Part shown: one piece after another, positions 50,842-60,006 of the stretch | Position numbering within the stretch: position 1 is the first letter of the stretch | Layout of the letters: the number at the start of each line of letters is the position of its first letter | Assembly: GCF_002149015.1 (NCBI RefSeq) | Contig: NZ_NGFO01000019.1 | Span: forward strand, 1 to 64,000 | Length of the DNA stretch: 64,000 nucleotides | From: Gordonia lacunae | GTDB taxonomy: Bacteria; Actinomycetota; Actinomycetes; Mycobacteriales; Mycobacteriaceae | Direction of reading: 5' to 3' | Made by a program: the position numbers and the translations under genes | The notes under the pieces: generated by a model | Seen by the model: only the letters and a program-made list of their open reading frames with translations | Databases searched by the model: none | Told to the model about the DNA's origin: nothing

Positions 50842-51864
50842 ATGTGTACCCGCGTGATTTGGCCTGACGCTGCAGGTGCGGTACTCGTGGGCCGGAACAT
50901 GGATTTCCACAAGGACTTGATGACCAACCTGTGGACTCAACCCCGCGGTATCAGCCGCGATGACGGCGTCCAGGGTGAACTGACCTGGACGTCGAAGTAC
51001 GGCAGCGTGATCGCTGCAGCCTTCGACATCATCTCGGTGGATGGCATCAACGAAGAAGGACTCGCCGGGCACGTCCTCTGGTTGGCAGAGTCCACCTACG
51101 GCGAACGAGACGCCTCGAGGCCCGCACTGAGCCAAGCCATCTGGCTGCAGTACTTCCTCGACAACTTCGCGAACGTCGCCGAGGCCGTGCAGTGGGTGCA
51201 AGACACCAACGTGCAGGTCATCCAGATGCCCGACCCGACCGGCGGCAACCCACCCACCATCCACCTCGCTCTCGACGACGCCGGTGGCGACTCGGCGATC
51301 ATCGAGTACATCGATGGCAAGCCCCACGTCTACCACGACCGGTCCTACCACGTGATGACCAATTCGCCGACCTACGATCAGCAGATACAGCTACTCGGCC
51401 GATGGGAAGGCCTCGGCGGTGACCAGCCTCTGCCCGGCGACACCGAAGCAGAGCACCGATTCGCCCGCGCCGCCTACTATGCGGGCCGCCTCCCCCAGCC
51501 GGCAGGCAAAGTCGAAGCGATCGCCAGCATGTTCAGCGTCATCCGCAACGCCGCACAGCCGTTCCGCGAGCCCGACCCCGGCAAACCCGATGCGTCGCAA
51601 ACCATCTGGCAGACAGTCACCGATCTGACCAACAAACGGTACGTCTTCGAATCGACCACCCGCCCGAACATCGTCTGGGTCGACCTCGACGATCTGGACC
51701 TCACGGCCGGTGCCCCGCAACTCAAACTAGACCTGCAGAGCAAACTCTCGGTTGACGGTGGCATCGCCGGCAACGTCGGAGGACAGTTCACCGACGAGGG
51801 TCCGATGAGCTTCCTGTCGTTTGCACTCCTCGAGCAACTGGAAAAATCCGAGGTACCTCGCTGA
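50842..51864 (+). CDS. Choloylglycine hydrolase (Ntn) family linear amide hydrolase
   Basis: 340 aa. Begins MCTR, so Cys2 becomes the N-terminal nucleophile after Met removal. R18 and D21 (GRNMD) match bile-salt hydrolase/penicillin V acylase positions, and NSPTYDQQ carries the expected Asn. The family cleaves amide bonds of conjugated bile salts, penicillin V or N-acyl homoserine lactones. No signal peptide, so it acts in the cytosol. In an environmental actinobacterium an acyl-amide or acyl-homoserine lactone is a plausible substrate. The FUSC-type gene follows 29 nt later. Confidence 0.9.
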   Translation: MCTRVIWPDAAGAVLVGRNMDFHKDLMTNLWTQPRGISRDDGVQGELTWTSKYGSVIAAAFDIISVDGINEEGLAGHVLWLAESTYGERDASRPALSQAIWLQYFLDNFANVAEAVQWVQDTNVQVIQMPDPTGGNPPTIHLALDDAGGDSAIIEYIDGKPHVYHDRSYHVMTNSPTYDQQIQLLGRWEGLGGDQPLPGDTEAEHRFARAAYYAGRLPQPAGKVEAIASMFSVIRNAAQPFREPDPGKPDASQTIWQTVTDLTNKRYVFESTTRPNIVWVDLDDLDLTAGAPQLKLDLQSKLSVDGGIAGNVGGQFTDEGPMSFLSFALLEQLEKSEVPR

Positions 51865-51893
51865 GCGATGAGACGCCGGCGTGGCGGCCCACG

Positions 51894-53780
51894 GTGTGGA
51901 TGCGCTCCCTACTCGCCACCACCCCGGCACCATGGCCTCTGGGGCGATCGATTCGCTCCGCGGTGACCATCGCGAGCCCGGTACTCATCGGTGCGCTGAC
52001 CGACCATGCAGTTGTCGGGATGTGGATCAGCATGGGCACCCTGCTGTTGTCAGCCGGCGAACACGCGCTCCCCTATCGAGCACGGTTTCGTCAGGTCACG
52101 GTATCCGCACCGATGGTCGCAGCCGCGTGCTTTCTCGGCGCGCTGTCCTCGGCACCACACGTTGTGATGATCATCGTGATGGCTGCTGTTGCCGGAACGT
52201 CGGGGGTGCTCAGTGGGTATTCCGGGGTGCTGTCAATCGCCACGATGCAAGCTGTGGTGATCGCCGCGATCACCATCGGCGTTCCGGCGGCCCGCCCCTA
52301 TTGGGAACCCGCAGTACTGTTCATTGCCGGAGCCGCGCTCTACGCATCGGCACTGGCGATCGAGGCCGCCGTCAACCGCCTTCGACCGCAGCGTGACTCA
52401 CTGGTGTCGCTTCTTCTCGCGCTCGCCGCCGTCGCCCGCGCGCAGGCGGCAGGCAACACAGATCTGGCCGCCGAGCGCTCGCATGCGATCAACGCCCTCG
52501 ACGCCTTCGACCAGATGACGATCGCCGGTCGTGGCCTCGCCGGCGGCCCCACGACTCGTTACGACCGGGCTGCGCGAGTTTCGCGTGCCGCCGACCAGCT
52601 TCTGGCGCGCCTACTCGCCTACGATGCCGACCGAGAGCGCTCGGCGGCGACAGCCTCACGGTTGGACGACTGCGTCAACGCCCTCAACCATCGCAGCCGT
52701 CCCCCGGCTCGCCCATCGGACGGAACCCTCATCCGCCTGGCCATGCTCGAGGACGCCATATGGGGTGATTCTCCGCGCGCGGTGGCACTTCCACCGGCCG
52801 AGCGGGTGCGATTGACTCTGCCCGGTCCCGCATTGCTGGCCTCCGCAGGTCGCCTGAGTCTCTGTACCGCCCTGGCCTATACGGCCTACATCCTGCTGCC
52901 GATCGCACACGGATACTGGATTCCGCTGACTGTTGCGCTGGTGATGAAGCCCGACCTCGGTTCGGTGTTCAGTCGCGCGATGCTGCGGTGCCTCGGCACA
53001 GTCTGCGGTGCTGTCATCGCCGTAGCCGTCGCTGTGCTCGTCGACGGGCCGGTTGTTTCCGGGCTGTGTGTCGCTCTGTTTGCCGCCTGCCTGCCATGGG
53101 CGATGGCGCGGTCATATCTGTGGCAGGCGTTGTTCCTCACCCCGCTGGTCATGGTGCTGCTCGACATGGTCGTACCCCACGAGTCGGTTCCTGACATCAG
53201 TGAGGCGCGAGTGGCCACCACGGTGGTCGGCGGCGTCATCGTCATCGTCGCCGGATACCTCATTTGGCCGGCCACTCGCCACGCGCAGATGGCCGGTCCG
53301 TTCAATGACACTCTGGCGGTCTTGGGTCAATACGCTCACGACGTGGCCGTTGACGCACCCGCAGACACCGTGTCGGCCGACCGTCGTGCCGTCTATCGTC
53401 GACTCTCCGACGCCCGAACTACCCTGCAACGCACTCTGTCCGAGCCGCCGCCCGCAGGAGCCGAGGCCTGGGCATGGATTCCGGTGATCAGCGCCACCGA
53501 ACGCGTCGCCGACCGGGTGACCAGCGCTGCTGCCTCCCTGACCGCACCCGCAACGACACCCAGCGCTGCTGAACTGTCGGCACTGGCCGACGAACTGACC
53601 GCGCTCGAACATCGCGTGAGCCGCCGCGACGTCCCACACCGCGCCCCAACGCCACCGGACCGGGCCGATCTCTCCCCCGACCCCGCAATACGCGAACTAG
53701 CCGACGAACTCGCACACCTGCGGTCACTAATCGGTCGGGACGGCGCCACGCGGTCAGCCGATTCTGCCTCCTTGACCTGA
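51894..53780 (+). CDS. FUSC family membrane protein (aromatic acid exporter-like)
   Basis: 628 aa. Two blocks of about six membrane helices separated by a cytosolic region near residues 150-300. The second block (AYTAYILLPIAHGYWIPLTV, then ALVMKPDLGSVFSRAMLRC) is the FUSC domain found in AaeB-type efflux proteins and in YccS. The C-terminal 100 residues are helical and charged. GTG at 51894 and ATG at 51900 are both possible starts. Probably exports an organic acid, perhaps a product of the hydrolase before it. Confidence 0.85.
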   Translation: MWMRSLLATTPAPWPLGRSIRSAVTIASPVLIGALTDHAVVGMWISMGTLLLSAGEHALPYRARFRQVTVSAPMVAAACFLGALSSAPHVVMIIVMAAVAGTSGVLSGYSGVLSIATMQAVVIAAITIGVPAARPYWEPAVLFIAGAALYASALAIEAAVNRLRPQRDSLVSLLLALAAVARAQAAGNTDLAAERSHAINALDAFDQMTIAGRGLAGGPTTRYDRAARVSRAADQLLARLLAYDADRERSAATASRLDDCVNALNHRSRPPARPSDGTLIRLAMLEDAIWGDSPRAVALPPAERVRLTLPGPALLASAGRLSLCTALAYTAYILLPIAHGYWIPLTVALVMKPDLGSVFSRAMLRCLGTVCGAVIAVAVAVLVDGPVVSGLCVALFAACLPWAMARSYLWQALFLTPLVMVLLDMVVPHESVPDISEARVATTVVGGVIVIVAGYLIWPATRHAQMAGPFNDTLAVLGQYAHDVAVDAPADTVSADRRAVYRRLSDARTTLQRTLSEPPPAGAEAWAWIPVISATERVADRVTSAAASLTAPATTPSAAELSALADELTALEHRVSRRDVPHRAPTPPDRADLSPDPAIRELADELAHLRSLIGRDGATRSADSASLT

Positions 53781-53892
53781 GCCAGACGAGCGAGGAGATT
53801 CGACCATCGAGAACTAATGTCGACCCGCGTTACCCGAGCGGCTGAACACTGCCCTCGACGGTGGCCGTGCGGCAGTCGACGACGAGTAGATT

Positions 53893-54189
53893 GTGTATGT
53901 GCTGCTCGCAGAGGCTGGTTTATCGGAATGCGCCAGAGATGCTGCGTGCAGCGCGGATTTCAACCGACCGTTCTACATCGCTTTCGCGGCGTTGGTCCTT
54001 TTCTCGGTGTGGGTCACGCTGTCGGGGTTTGCGACCGTCGACGTCATCAGTAACCGCCTCGGCTTTCTGCGCAGCCTGGCATGGATCGGGGTCGTGTGGA
54101 TCGTTCCGATCGTCGGCGCGGCGGTGTGGCGACTGAGCAGGTGGCGGTGGCTGATCAGTCATTGGAACCCGCGCCCGGATGCCGCCTGA
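53893..54189 (+). CDS. Small membrane protein, PLDc_N-like
   Basis: 98 aa with two hydrophobic helices (FYIAFAALVLFSVWVTLSGF and WIGVVWIVPIVGAAVWRLSR). The second segment with VVWIVPIVGAAVW resembles the phospholipase D N-terminal membrane module found alone in many small actinobacterial proteins. The GTG start is uncertain. A terminator with a T-tract follows 6 nt after the stop, which supports transcription. Confidence 0.6.
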   Translation: MYVLLAEAGLSECARDAACSADFNRPFYIAFAALVLFSVWVTLSGFATVDVISNRLGFLRSLAWIGVVWIVPIVGAAVWRLSRWRWLISHWNPRPDAA

Positions 54190-54194
54190 TCCAA

Positions 54195-54233
54195 TGCGCG
54201 TGCGCGGGCCAGGCAGCACGACGCAGTCTTTTT
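54195..54233 (+). terminator. Rho-independent terminator
   Basis: TGCGCGTGC (54195-54203) pairs with GCACG-A-CGCA (54216-54225), one bulged A, followed by GTCTTTTTC. Confidence 0.75.
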
Positions 54234-54281
54234 CCCCACGAACTGGTCGCCTGCCGAGGGTTCATGTGACTTCGTTTGCTG

Positions 54282-55082
54282 CTACTTGAACGGGTTGAGT
54301 GTACGGCCGAGGTAGTAGCCGACACGTCCAGGAATAGGGCGCATCGCTGCCGCGGACACCTTGTTGACGATGCCGGGGATGCAGACGGGTTTTCCTGCGT
54401 TGACAGCGGCCCAGCCCTCGCGGACAACGTCTTCGGGTTCCTGCCACATGAACCCCGGCAACCGATCCGCGGCGTCGCGCGTGCCCATGACGTCATGGAA
54501 TTCGCTGTGCGTGAAGCCCGGGCACAGTGCTGTCACATGAATGCCGTGCGGTCTGAGTTCCATATCCAGCGATTGAGACATGTTCAGCACATAGCTTTTG
54601 ATTCCGGTGTAGAGCAAGCCCTCCCCTGGAGGCGATACCGCGGCGAGAGACGACAGGTTCACGATCCGTCCCCAGCGCCGTGCCTTCATATCCGGTACCA
54701 CGCGATGGGTCAGCTCGGTCACCGCAGTGACCATGAGCTGGAGTTCGGCGGCGACCGATTCCCACGGCGTCTCGGAGAACTTGGTACTCGAGGACATGCC
54801 TGCGTTGTTGACCAGCACGTCGATCGGCATCCCCATGTCGTCCGCGCGATCGACGATCGCCGCGGCGGGTGATTTCGGGTCACTCAGGTCGGCCGCAATG
54901 ACCTCCGCGAGAACCCCGTGTTGCTGACGTAGTTCGCTCGCGAGCTTGTCGAGTCGTTCAGCGCGTCGCGCCACCAGGATCAGGTCGTGGCCCTCGGCGG
55001 CGAGATGTCGAGCGAACGCGGATCCGATCCCGGCGGAGGCCCCGGTGACGAGAGCTGTTCGGCGGAGAGTGTTCGGGGTCAT
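54282..55082 (-). CDS. SDR family oxidoreductase
   Basis: 266 aa. TGASAGIG at 13-20, VLVNNAG, NLSSLAAV and YTGIK give the complete site. R38/R39 after the second strand indicate NADP. This is the DltE/YqjQ-like branch that often acts on lipids or quinones. It overlaps the hydrolase gene by 4 nt (ATGA) and shares its divergent promoter with the TetR gene. Confidence 0.9.
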   Translation of the reverse strand: MTPNTLRRTALVTGASAGIGSAFARHLAAEGHDLILVARRAERLDKLASELRQQHGVLAEVIAADLSDPKSPAAAIVDRADDMGMPIDVLVNNAGMSSSTKFSETPWESVAAELQLMVTAVTELTHRVVPDMKARRWGRIVNLSSLAAVSPPGEGLLYTGIKSYVLNMSQSLDMELRPHGIHVTALCPGFTHSEFHDVMGTRDAADRLPGFMWQEPEDVVREGWAAVNAGKPVCIPGIVNKVSAAAMRPIPGRVGYYLGRTLNPFK

Positions 55083-55993
55083 CGCGGGTCACCGACATGG
55101 CGGTCGAGGAAGTCGATCTGGCGGCCGACGATGGTCTCGAAATACGGGTCGAGGTAGGGCTCGAAATGACCACAATCGTAGGTGTGCACCTCGCCGTTCG
55201 GTATGCGGCGTGCAACCGCCTGGGCCTTGCCGATCGGCGTGACGTCGTCCTTCGCCGCAAGTTGCACCAGCACCGGAGCCTCGATGGCCGATGCGTGCCG
55301 TCCGGGAGAGTAGAACGGCACACGCAACGCGATACGCGCGGCGACGTCGTTCTCGGCGAGCAGTTCCTCACGCATGTCCCCCATCCGTTCGACTTGCTCG
55401 TAAGCGCCGGGCGAGGTCATCATCGCGATCTCCCCGGGTCGCCCGATCGCGGCCATCCGGTAGGGCGCCCGTCCTGTCCATGCTCGGAACTGATCGCGCA
55501 CTCCGGCAGCGATCAGGCGTGCCACCAGAGCCGGAGACCGGGAGAACGCGGATGCGGGGCCGCTCACATGCGGAACCTGGACGATCGCGGCGGCCACATG
55601 GTGGTCGCGAGCGGCCAGTCTCAGAACGTGGCCGCCGCCGAACGACGACCCCCAGGCCACCACGCGACGCGTATCGATACCCTCCAGACCTCGGACGTAG
55701 GCGAGTGCGGCATCCCAGTCAGCGTGCTGTTTTCTGATGTCGAGAATGCGACGAGGTGAGCCCTCGCTCGCACCCCAATGGCGGTAGTCGAAGACGAGGG
55801 CGGCGTACCCCGCCTGGGCGAATCGCGCGGCGTAGGCGTCGAGCCTCAGTTCACGAAATGCGGCGAACCCGTGAGCGAGGACGACGATGGGCGGGTTCAC
55901 GACACCCTCCGGCCGGTAGAGCCAGGCTGCGCACCGGACCTCGCCGGACGTGAACGTGACATCGGATCGGACGTAGGTGAACTGACGCGTCAT
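55079..55993 (-). CDS. Alpha/beta hydrolase, dienelactone hydrolase-like
   Basis: 304 aa. Oxyanion segment VLAHGFAAF, nucleophile S117 in WGSSFGGGH, Asp in AAKDDVTP and His in YDCGHFEPY. The cap region has a MMTSPGAYEQ segment as in the YcjY/UPF0227-like and acetyl-xylan-type esterases. First gene of a two-gene operon with the SDR; two palindromic operators of the divergent TetR gene lie 20-70 nt upstream. Confidence 0.9.
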   Translation of the reverse strand: MTRQFTYVRSDVTFTSGEVRCAAWLYRPEGVVNPPIVVLAHGFAAFRELRLDAYAARFAQAGYAALVFDYRHWGASEGSPRRILDIRKQHADWDAALAYVRGLEGIDTRRVVAWGSSFGGGHVLRLAARDHHVAAAIVQVPHVSGPASAFSRSPALVARLIAAGVRDQFRAWTGRAPYRMAAIGRPGEIAMMTSPGAYEQVERMGDMREELLAENDVAARIALRVPFYSPGRHASAIEAPVLVQLAAKDDVTPIGKAQAVARRIPNGEVHTYDCGHFEPYLDPYFETIVGRQIDFLDRHVGDPR

Positions 55994-56013
55994 GGATGGG
56001 CCTCCACCAGGTA

Positions 56014-56062
56014 TCTTGAATGGTGTTCAACAAGCTAGCAGCTTCTTGAATGGCGTTCAAGA
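56014..56062. promoter_or_regulatory. Two TetR-type operators
   Basis: TCTTGAATGGTGTTCAACA (56014-56032) and TCTTGAATGGCGTTCAAGA (56044-56062). The second is a perfect 7-bp dyad with a 5-nt centre, the first nearly so; centres are 30 nt apart, about three helical turns. They fill the gap between the hydrolase and the TetR gene. Confidence 0.85.
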
Positions 56063-56088
56063 CCGAATGGTGTGGAGGTGATGTTTCC

Positions 56089-56640
56089 GTGGCGCGGAAC
56101 AAGAGGCCGCAAGCTGCCGACGAGAAGCGCCAGGAGATCGTCGCGGCCGCCCGGCGACTGTTCATCGACAGCGGTTACGAGGCGACCTCGATGAGCAGAC
56201 TGGCCAAGGAAGCCGGGGTCGCACCCAACACGATCTACTGGTACTTCGCCGACAAAGACGACGTGCTCGTTGCCGTCGTATCCGCCGTCATGGCCGATGC
56301 CTGGCCCCAGTATCAAGCGATTGCCGACCAGCCGATCGCCGTTCGGGTGCTGTGGATCGTGCGGCGGTTGACCGAGATGAGCGGCCTGGTGACCACGGTG
56401 CACGCCCGCGTGCCGCATTCACCAGCAGTGGCCGAGTGGCACAACAACTTTCACCTCCTCACGGCGACTTTGTTCCGTGCCGAACTGGAGGCACTGGGCG
56501 TCCCTCCGGAGACCGTCGACGCCGAGGTGACGATTGCCGTGTTCACCGTCGAGGGACTGTTGACGCACGGGCAGGACGAGGACGAACAGCGCACCATATG
56601 CGAGACACTGGCCGCTCGATGGCCGTCGGCCACGAGCTGA
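56089..56640 (+). CDS. TetR family transcriptional regulator
   Basis: 183 aa. HTH at about residues 10-58 (KRQEIVAAARRLFIDSGYEA, VAPNTIYWYFADKDDVL). I start it at GTG 56089, which has GGAGG 10 nt upstream; an in-frame ATG at 56050 would bury an operator in the coding sequence. It diverges from the hydrolase-SDR operon and very likely represses it and itself through the two dyads at 56014-56062. Ligand unknown; an ester or lipid hydrolysed by the neighbour is plausible. Confidence 0.92.
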   Translation: MARNKRPQAADEKRQEIVAAARRLFIDSGYEATSMSRLAKEAGVAPNTIYWYFADKDDVLVAVVSAVMADAWPQYQAIADQPIAVRVLWIVRRLTEMSGLVTTVHARVPHSPAVAEWHNNFHLLTATLFRAELEALGVPPETVDAEVTIAVFTVEGLLTHGQDEDEQRTICETLAARWPSATS

Positions 56641-56665
56641 CCCACTCTTCGCTGTGAACACAAGG

Positions 56666-57754
56666 TCAGAGCGAGGCAGGCCCGACGCTGCTGATCCGCA
56701 CCTCGCTCGCCTTCACCACCAGGTGGACACCGAGACCGGCGACGAGCCCGAGGTCGGCGACCGCCGCCCAGGTGACCTCGGCCGCGACGAGTTGCTCGCC
56801 CACCTCGGCGGTCACCACGGCGTGGTCACCCCGGGGTGCGACGTCACGGACGGTCGCGGCCAGCGTGGTCCGCGGACTACCGTGGGGCGCTTCGAGATAG
56901 ACGGCGACGGCCCGCGGCGAGAACGTGGCCGCGGCGCCCGCACCCGGTTGCGGCCCGTCGTCACCGACACTGCCGACGACCCGGTTGCCGGAGGGGTCGA
57001 CGACGGCGTCGCCCGCGTCCAGGAGGCCCACGAACAGATTGAGCCCGGACAGCGACGCCGCGAAACGACTGGTCGGCCGTGCCAGAACCTCACGCGTCGA
57101 ACCGGATTCGACGACGCGACCGTCCTCGAGGACCATGATGTCGTCGGCCAGCCCGAGAGCGTCCACCGGGTCGTGGGTGACCATGATCGTCGTACGGTCC
57201 CGATCCGCGAGCAGCGTGCGCAGCAGCGCGCGTAACCGACTCGCGACGTCGACATCCAGGGCCCGAAACGGTTCGTCCAGCAGCAGGATTCGTGGTTGCG
57301 CGGCGAGCGCCCGGGCGATCGCGACGCGCTGCGCCTGGCCGCCGGAGAGCTGGTGCGGCTTGCGGTCGGCGAGGTCGGTGACCTCCGTCGCCGTCAGCCA
57401 GCGTTCCACTCGTGCCCTGATCTCCGACCTCGTGAGACGTTGCGCCGCGGGCGCGAACCCCACGTTGTCGGCGACCGTCAGATGCGGGAACAGGCGCGCA
57501 TCCTGGGACAGCAGTGCGATGCCGCGCCGGTTCGGCGGCACGAACGTCGTGGCGTCGTTGAACACTCTGTTGCCAAGGGCTATCCGGCACCGGTCGTCTC
57601 GACGGAGCAGGCCGGCGAGGACGCGCAGCATCGTCGATTTGCCCGCTCCGTTGGGCCCGACGACCGCGGTGGTCGCGCCGGCGGTGAACCGGTGCTCGAC
57701 GCGCAACGCGGGCACCCCGAGGTCGATGGACACCTCCAGATCCGCGCCGGTCAC
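56666..57754 (-). CDS. modC: Molybdate ABC transporter ATP-binding protein
   Basis: 362 aa. Walker A VVGPNGAGKST, signature LSGGQAQRVAIAR, Walker B ILLLDEPFRALD, switch His TMVTHD-like segment, then a C-terminal TOBE/Mop domain from about 290 (ATVRDVAPRGDHAVVTAEVG). GTG start overlaps the modB stop by 4 nt. Powers import of molybdate (or tungstate) for molybdopterin enzymes. Converges with the TetR gene after 25 nt. Confidence 0.92.
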   Translation of the reverse strand: MTGADLEVSIDLGVPALRVEHRFTAGATTAVVGPNGAGKSTMLRVLAGLLRRDDRCRIALGNRVFNDATTFVPPNRRGIALLSQDARLFPHLTVADNVGFAPAAQRLTRSEIRARVERWLTATEVTDLADRKPHQLSGGQAQRVAIARALAAQPRILLLDEPFRALDVDVASRLRALLRTLLADRDRTTIMVTHDPVDALGLADDIMVLEDGRVVESGSTREVLARPTSRFAASLSGLNLFVGLLDAGDAVVDPSGNRVVGSVGDDGPQPGAGAAATFSPRAVAVYLEAPHGSPRTTLAATVRDVAPRGDHAVVTAEVGEQLVAAEVTWAAVADLGLVAGLGVHLVVKASEVRISSVGPASL

Positions 57755-58572
57755 AAGCCACCCCCGACACGCGACCGACGGCTGTGCACTCCCACGACGA
57801 CGACCAGCGACACGGCGACGAGGATGAGCGACAACGGAATCGCGGCCTGCGGGTCGTCGATGGCCGACACATAGATCGCCAGCGGCGCGGTCTGGGTCAC
57901 TCCGGGCGCATTCCCGGCGAACGTGATCGTCGCACCGAACTCCCCCAACGCCCGCGCGAACGCGAGCACCAGGCCCGCGACGAGCGACGGCAGGACCAAC
58001 GGGAGGGTGACCCGCCACAGGGTCCGGGTCGGACCGGCACCCAGCGTCGCGGCGACCTCCTCGTATCGCGTACCGACGACGCGCACCGCGCCTTCGACGC
58101 TGATCACGAGGAACGGCAGCGCCACGAAGGTCTGTGCGAGCACGACAGCCGTTGTCGTGAAAGCGATGTCGATGCCGGCCGCGTGTAGGTGCTCGCCGAC
58201 GATCCCGAGCCGGCCGAAGGTGTACAGCAGGGCCAGACCGCCGACCACGGGCGGTAACACCAAGGGCAACAACACCACTGCGCGGAGTACTCGGATGACC
58301 GGGCCGTCGTGTCGCGCGAAGATCAGTGCCATCGGTACCCCGACGATCAGGCAGATGACGGTGCTGACCGCGGCGGTGATCAGTGACAGCCGCAGCGCGT
58401 CGAGCGATGAGGGCGAGGAGATCTGCTCGACGAAGGTGGCCCACGGCGAACGGAGTACCAGCGCCAGCGGAGGTAGGACGATCAACCCGACACCGATCAG
58501 CGCCAGACCGTACGTCCACCCGGGCAACCCCGCGGGGTCGCGTCGTGAGCGGATGAACGAACCGATGGTCAA
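57751..58572 (-). CDS. modB: Molybdate ABC transporter permease
   Basis: 273 aa, five to six membrane helices. The coupling-loop motif is YEEVAATLGAGPTRTLWRVT followed by LPLVLPSLVAGLVLAFARAL and GEFGATITFAGN, which is the ModB pattern. Start and stop overlap modA and modC by 4 nt each. Confidence 0.93.
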   Translation of the reverse strand: MTIGSFIRSRRDPAGLPGWTYGLALIGVGLIVLPPLALVLRSPWATFVEQISSPSSLDALRLSLITAAVSTVICLIVGVPMALIFARHDGPVIRVLRAVVLLPLVLPPVVGGLALLYTFGRLGIVGEHLHAAGIDIAFTTTAVVLAQTFVALPFLVISVEGAVRVVGTRYEEVAATLGAGPTRTLWRVTLPLVLPSLVAGLVLAFARALGEFGATITFAGNAPGVTQTAPLAIYVSAIDDPQAAIPLSLILVAVSLVVVVGVHSRRSRVGGGL

Positions 58573-59327
58573 GGCGCTCCGAAGCCGGCGTCGCGCAGGA
58601 TGCGCTGACCGTCCGCACCGCGGACGAGGTCGACGAACTGCGAGGCGAGTTCGGCATCCCGGGCGCCGGTGAGGGTGGCGATCGGATAGGAGTTCACCAC
58701 GGCGGCGAAGGCCGGATCGGTCACGGTGCCCACCTTGTCACCCACCCCTCGCGCATCGGTCACGTAGACCACGCCCGCGTCGGCCTGACCGGTCGTCACC
58801 TTGGTCACCACCGCACTCACCGACTGTTCCTCCGAGGCGGCGTCGACGGTGGCACCGGTGTTGCGCTCGACGGTCTCGGTGGCGGCACCGCACGGCTGCG
58901 CCGACTGGCAGATCACCGTCGTCACGTCAGGCTTGTTCAGGTCGGCGAACGACGTGATGCCGCGGGGATTACCCGGCGCCGTGACGATCACCAGTGTGTT
59001 CGTGGCGAAGACCGCCGGACCGACGGCGAGATCGCCGAGTTTGTCCATGTTCTTCTCGTCGGCACTGGCGAACACGTCGGCCGGTGCGCCCTGCTGGATC
59101 TGGTTGGCCAGCGTCGACGAGCCGTCGAAGGAGATACGCACGGTGACGCCGTCGTGCTGTCGTTCGAACTCGTCGGCGATCGCGGTGAACGTCTTCTTCA
59201 GCGATGCCGCCGCCGAGACGTCGAGAGTCGTCGAGGCGGTGGAGCCTGTGTCGGCCCCGCCGGACGGCGAGCACCCCGCCACGAGCAGCAGCCCGGCGGT
59301 CGCGACCGCGCCGGCGAGCCTCCTCAT
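58569..59327 (-). CDS. modA: Molybdate ABC transporter substrate-binding lipoprotein
   Basis: 252 aa. Signal with lipobox LVAGC, C19. ModA landmarks: VSAAASLKKTFTAIADEFER, FDGSSTLANQIQQGAPADVF, FASADEKNMDKL, and a C-terminal YVTDARG with SQFVDLVRGADGQRILRDAG. Binds molybdate or tungstate outside the membrane. ATG at 59327 has CAGGGAGAA just upstream and overlaps the HTH-Mop gene by 4 nt. Confidence 0.94.
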   Translation of the reverse strand: MRRLAGAVATAGLLLVAGCSPSGGADTGSTASTTLDVSAAASLKKTFTAIADEFERQHDGVTVRISFDGSSTLANQIQQGAPADVFASADEKNMDKLGDLAVGPAVFATNTLVIVTAPGNPRGITSFADLNKPDVTTVICQSAQPCGAATETVERNTGATVDAASEEQSVSAVVTKVTTGQADAGVVYVTDARGVGDKVGTVTDPAFAAVVNSYPIATLTGARDAELASQFVDLVRGADGQRILRDAGFGAP

Positions 59328-59725
59328 CGGTTCTCCCTGTTGGTCTCGACGATCACGGTGGTTGCCTTCACGACCGCGGTGGCCACGACGCCGGGCCGAA
59401 GGTCGAGTTCGCGAACCGCGTCCGCACTCATCAGCGACGTCACTTCGAACGGTCCGCACTGCAACGTCACCTGAGCCATCACCGTGTCCGTGCGGACCTC
59501 GGTGACGAGACCGGTGAACCGATTACGCGCCGAGCGTCCGACCGATGCCCCGTCGTCCGGTGCCACCGCTCGCTCGCGGGCGAGGACGGCGAGCCGTGCC
59601 CCGTCGACGGTGGCGACCGGGCCGTCGTCGAAGGTATCCAGGACGCCGGTTGCGACCCAGCGCCGGACGGTGTCGTCGCTGACGCCGAGCAGCGCGGCGG
59701 CATCTCTGATCCGAATTGCGGTCAC
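59324..59725 (-). CDS. HTH plus Mop (molybdate-binding TOBE) protein
   Basis: 133 aa. Residues 4-55 are a MerR/excisionase-type HTH (RIRDAAALLGVSDDTVRRWV), residues 68-130 a single Mop domain (RFTGLVTEVRTDTVMAQVTL and VVKATTVIVE). It is a compact counterpart of ModE: DNA binding plus oxyanion sensing. First gene of the mod operon, overlapping modA by 4 nt, so autoregulation by molybdate is likely. A dyad at 59797-59816 may be its site. Confidence 0.9.
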   Translation of the reverse strand: MTAIRIRDAAALLGVSDDTVRRWVATGVLDTFDDGPVATVDGARLAVLARERAVAPDDGASVGRSARNRFTGLVTEVRTDTVMAQVTLQCGPFEVTSLMSADAVRELDLRPGVVATAVVKATTVIVETNRENR

Positions 59726-59796
59726 CGCGACACCCTACCCGCAGACACGGGAATTTCGGTGCACTATCGCCGCATACGAGGAAAGTGACGGTATTG

Positions 59797-59816
59797 ACCT
59801 CAACCGAACGTGAGGT
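59797..59816. promoter_or_regulatory. Dyad upstream of the mod operon
   Basis: ACCTCA (59797-59802) and TGAGGT (59811-59816) with 8-nt spacing, 71 nt upstream of the HTH-Mop start and 190 nt from the divergent DrrA-like gene. The remaining 59726-60006 shows nothing else clear. Confidence 0.4.
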
Positions 59817-60006
59817 TCTACGCTCGGATTCGATCCGGCCGTCGGATTCCTGGCGCCGGCACCGATGAATTCGGTGCGGGTGGACGGTCTGACCTCTCGA
59901 CGATGACCACCACACCCCGAAGGTGCCCTGAATTGTTCCCCGACCTCACCCGGACGCCACGAAATTCGGTCGCGGCTGTCACACCCCATAGATACCGTGG
60001 AGAATC

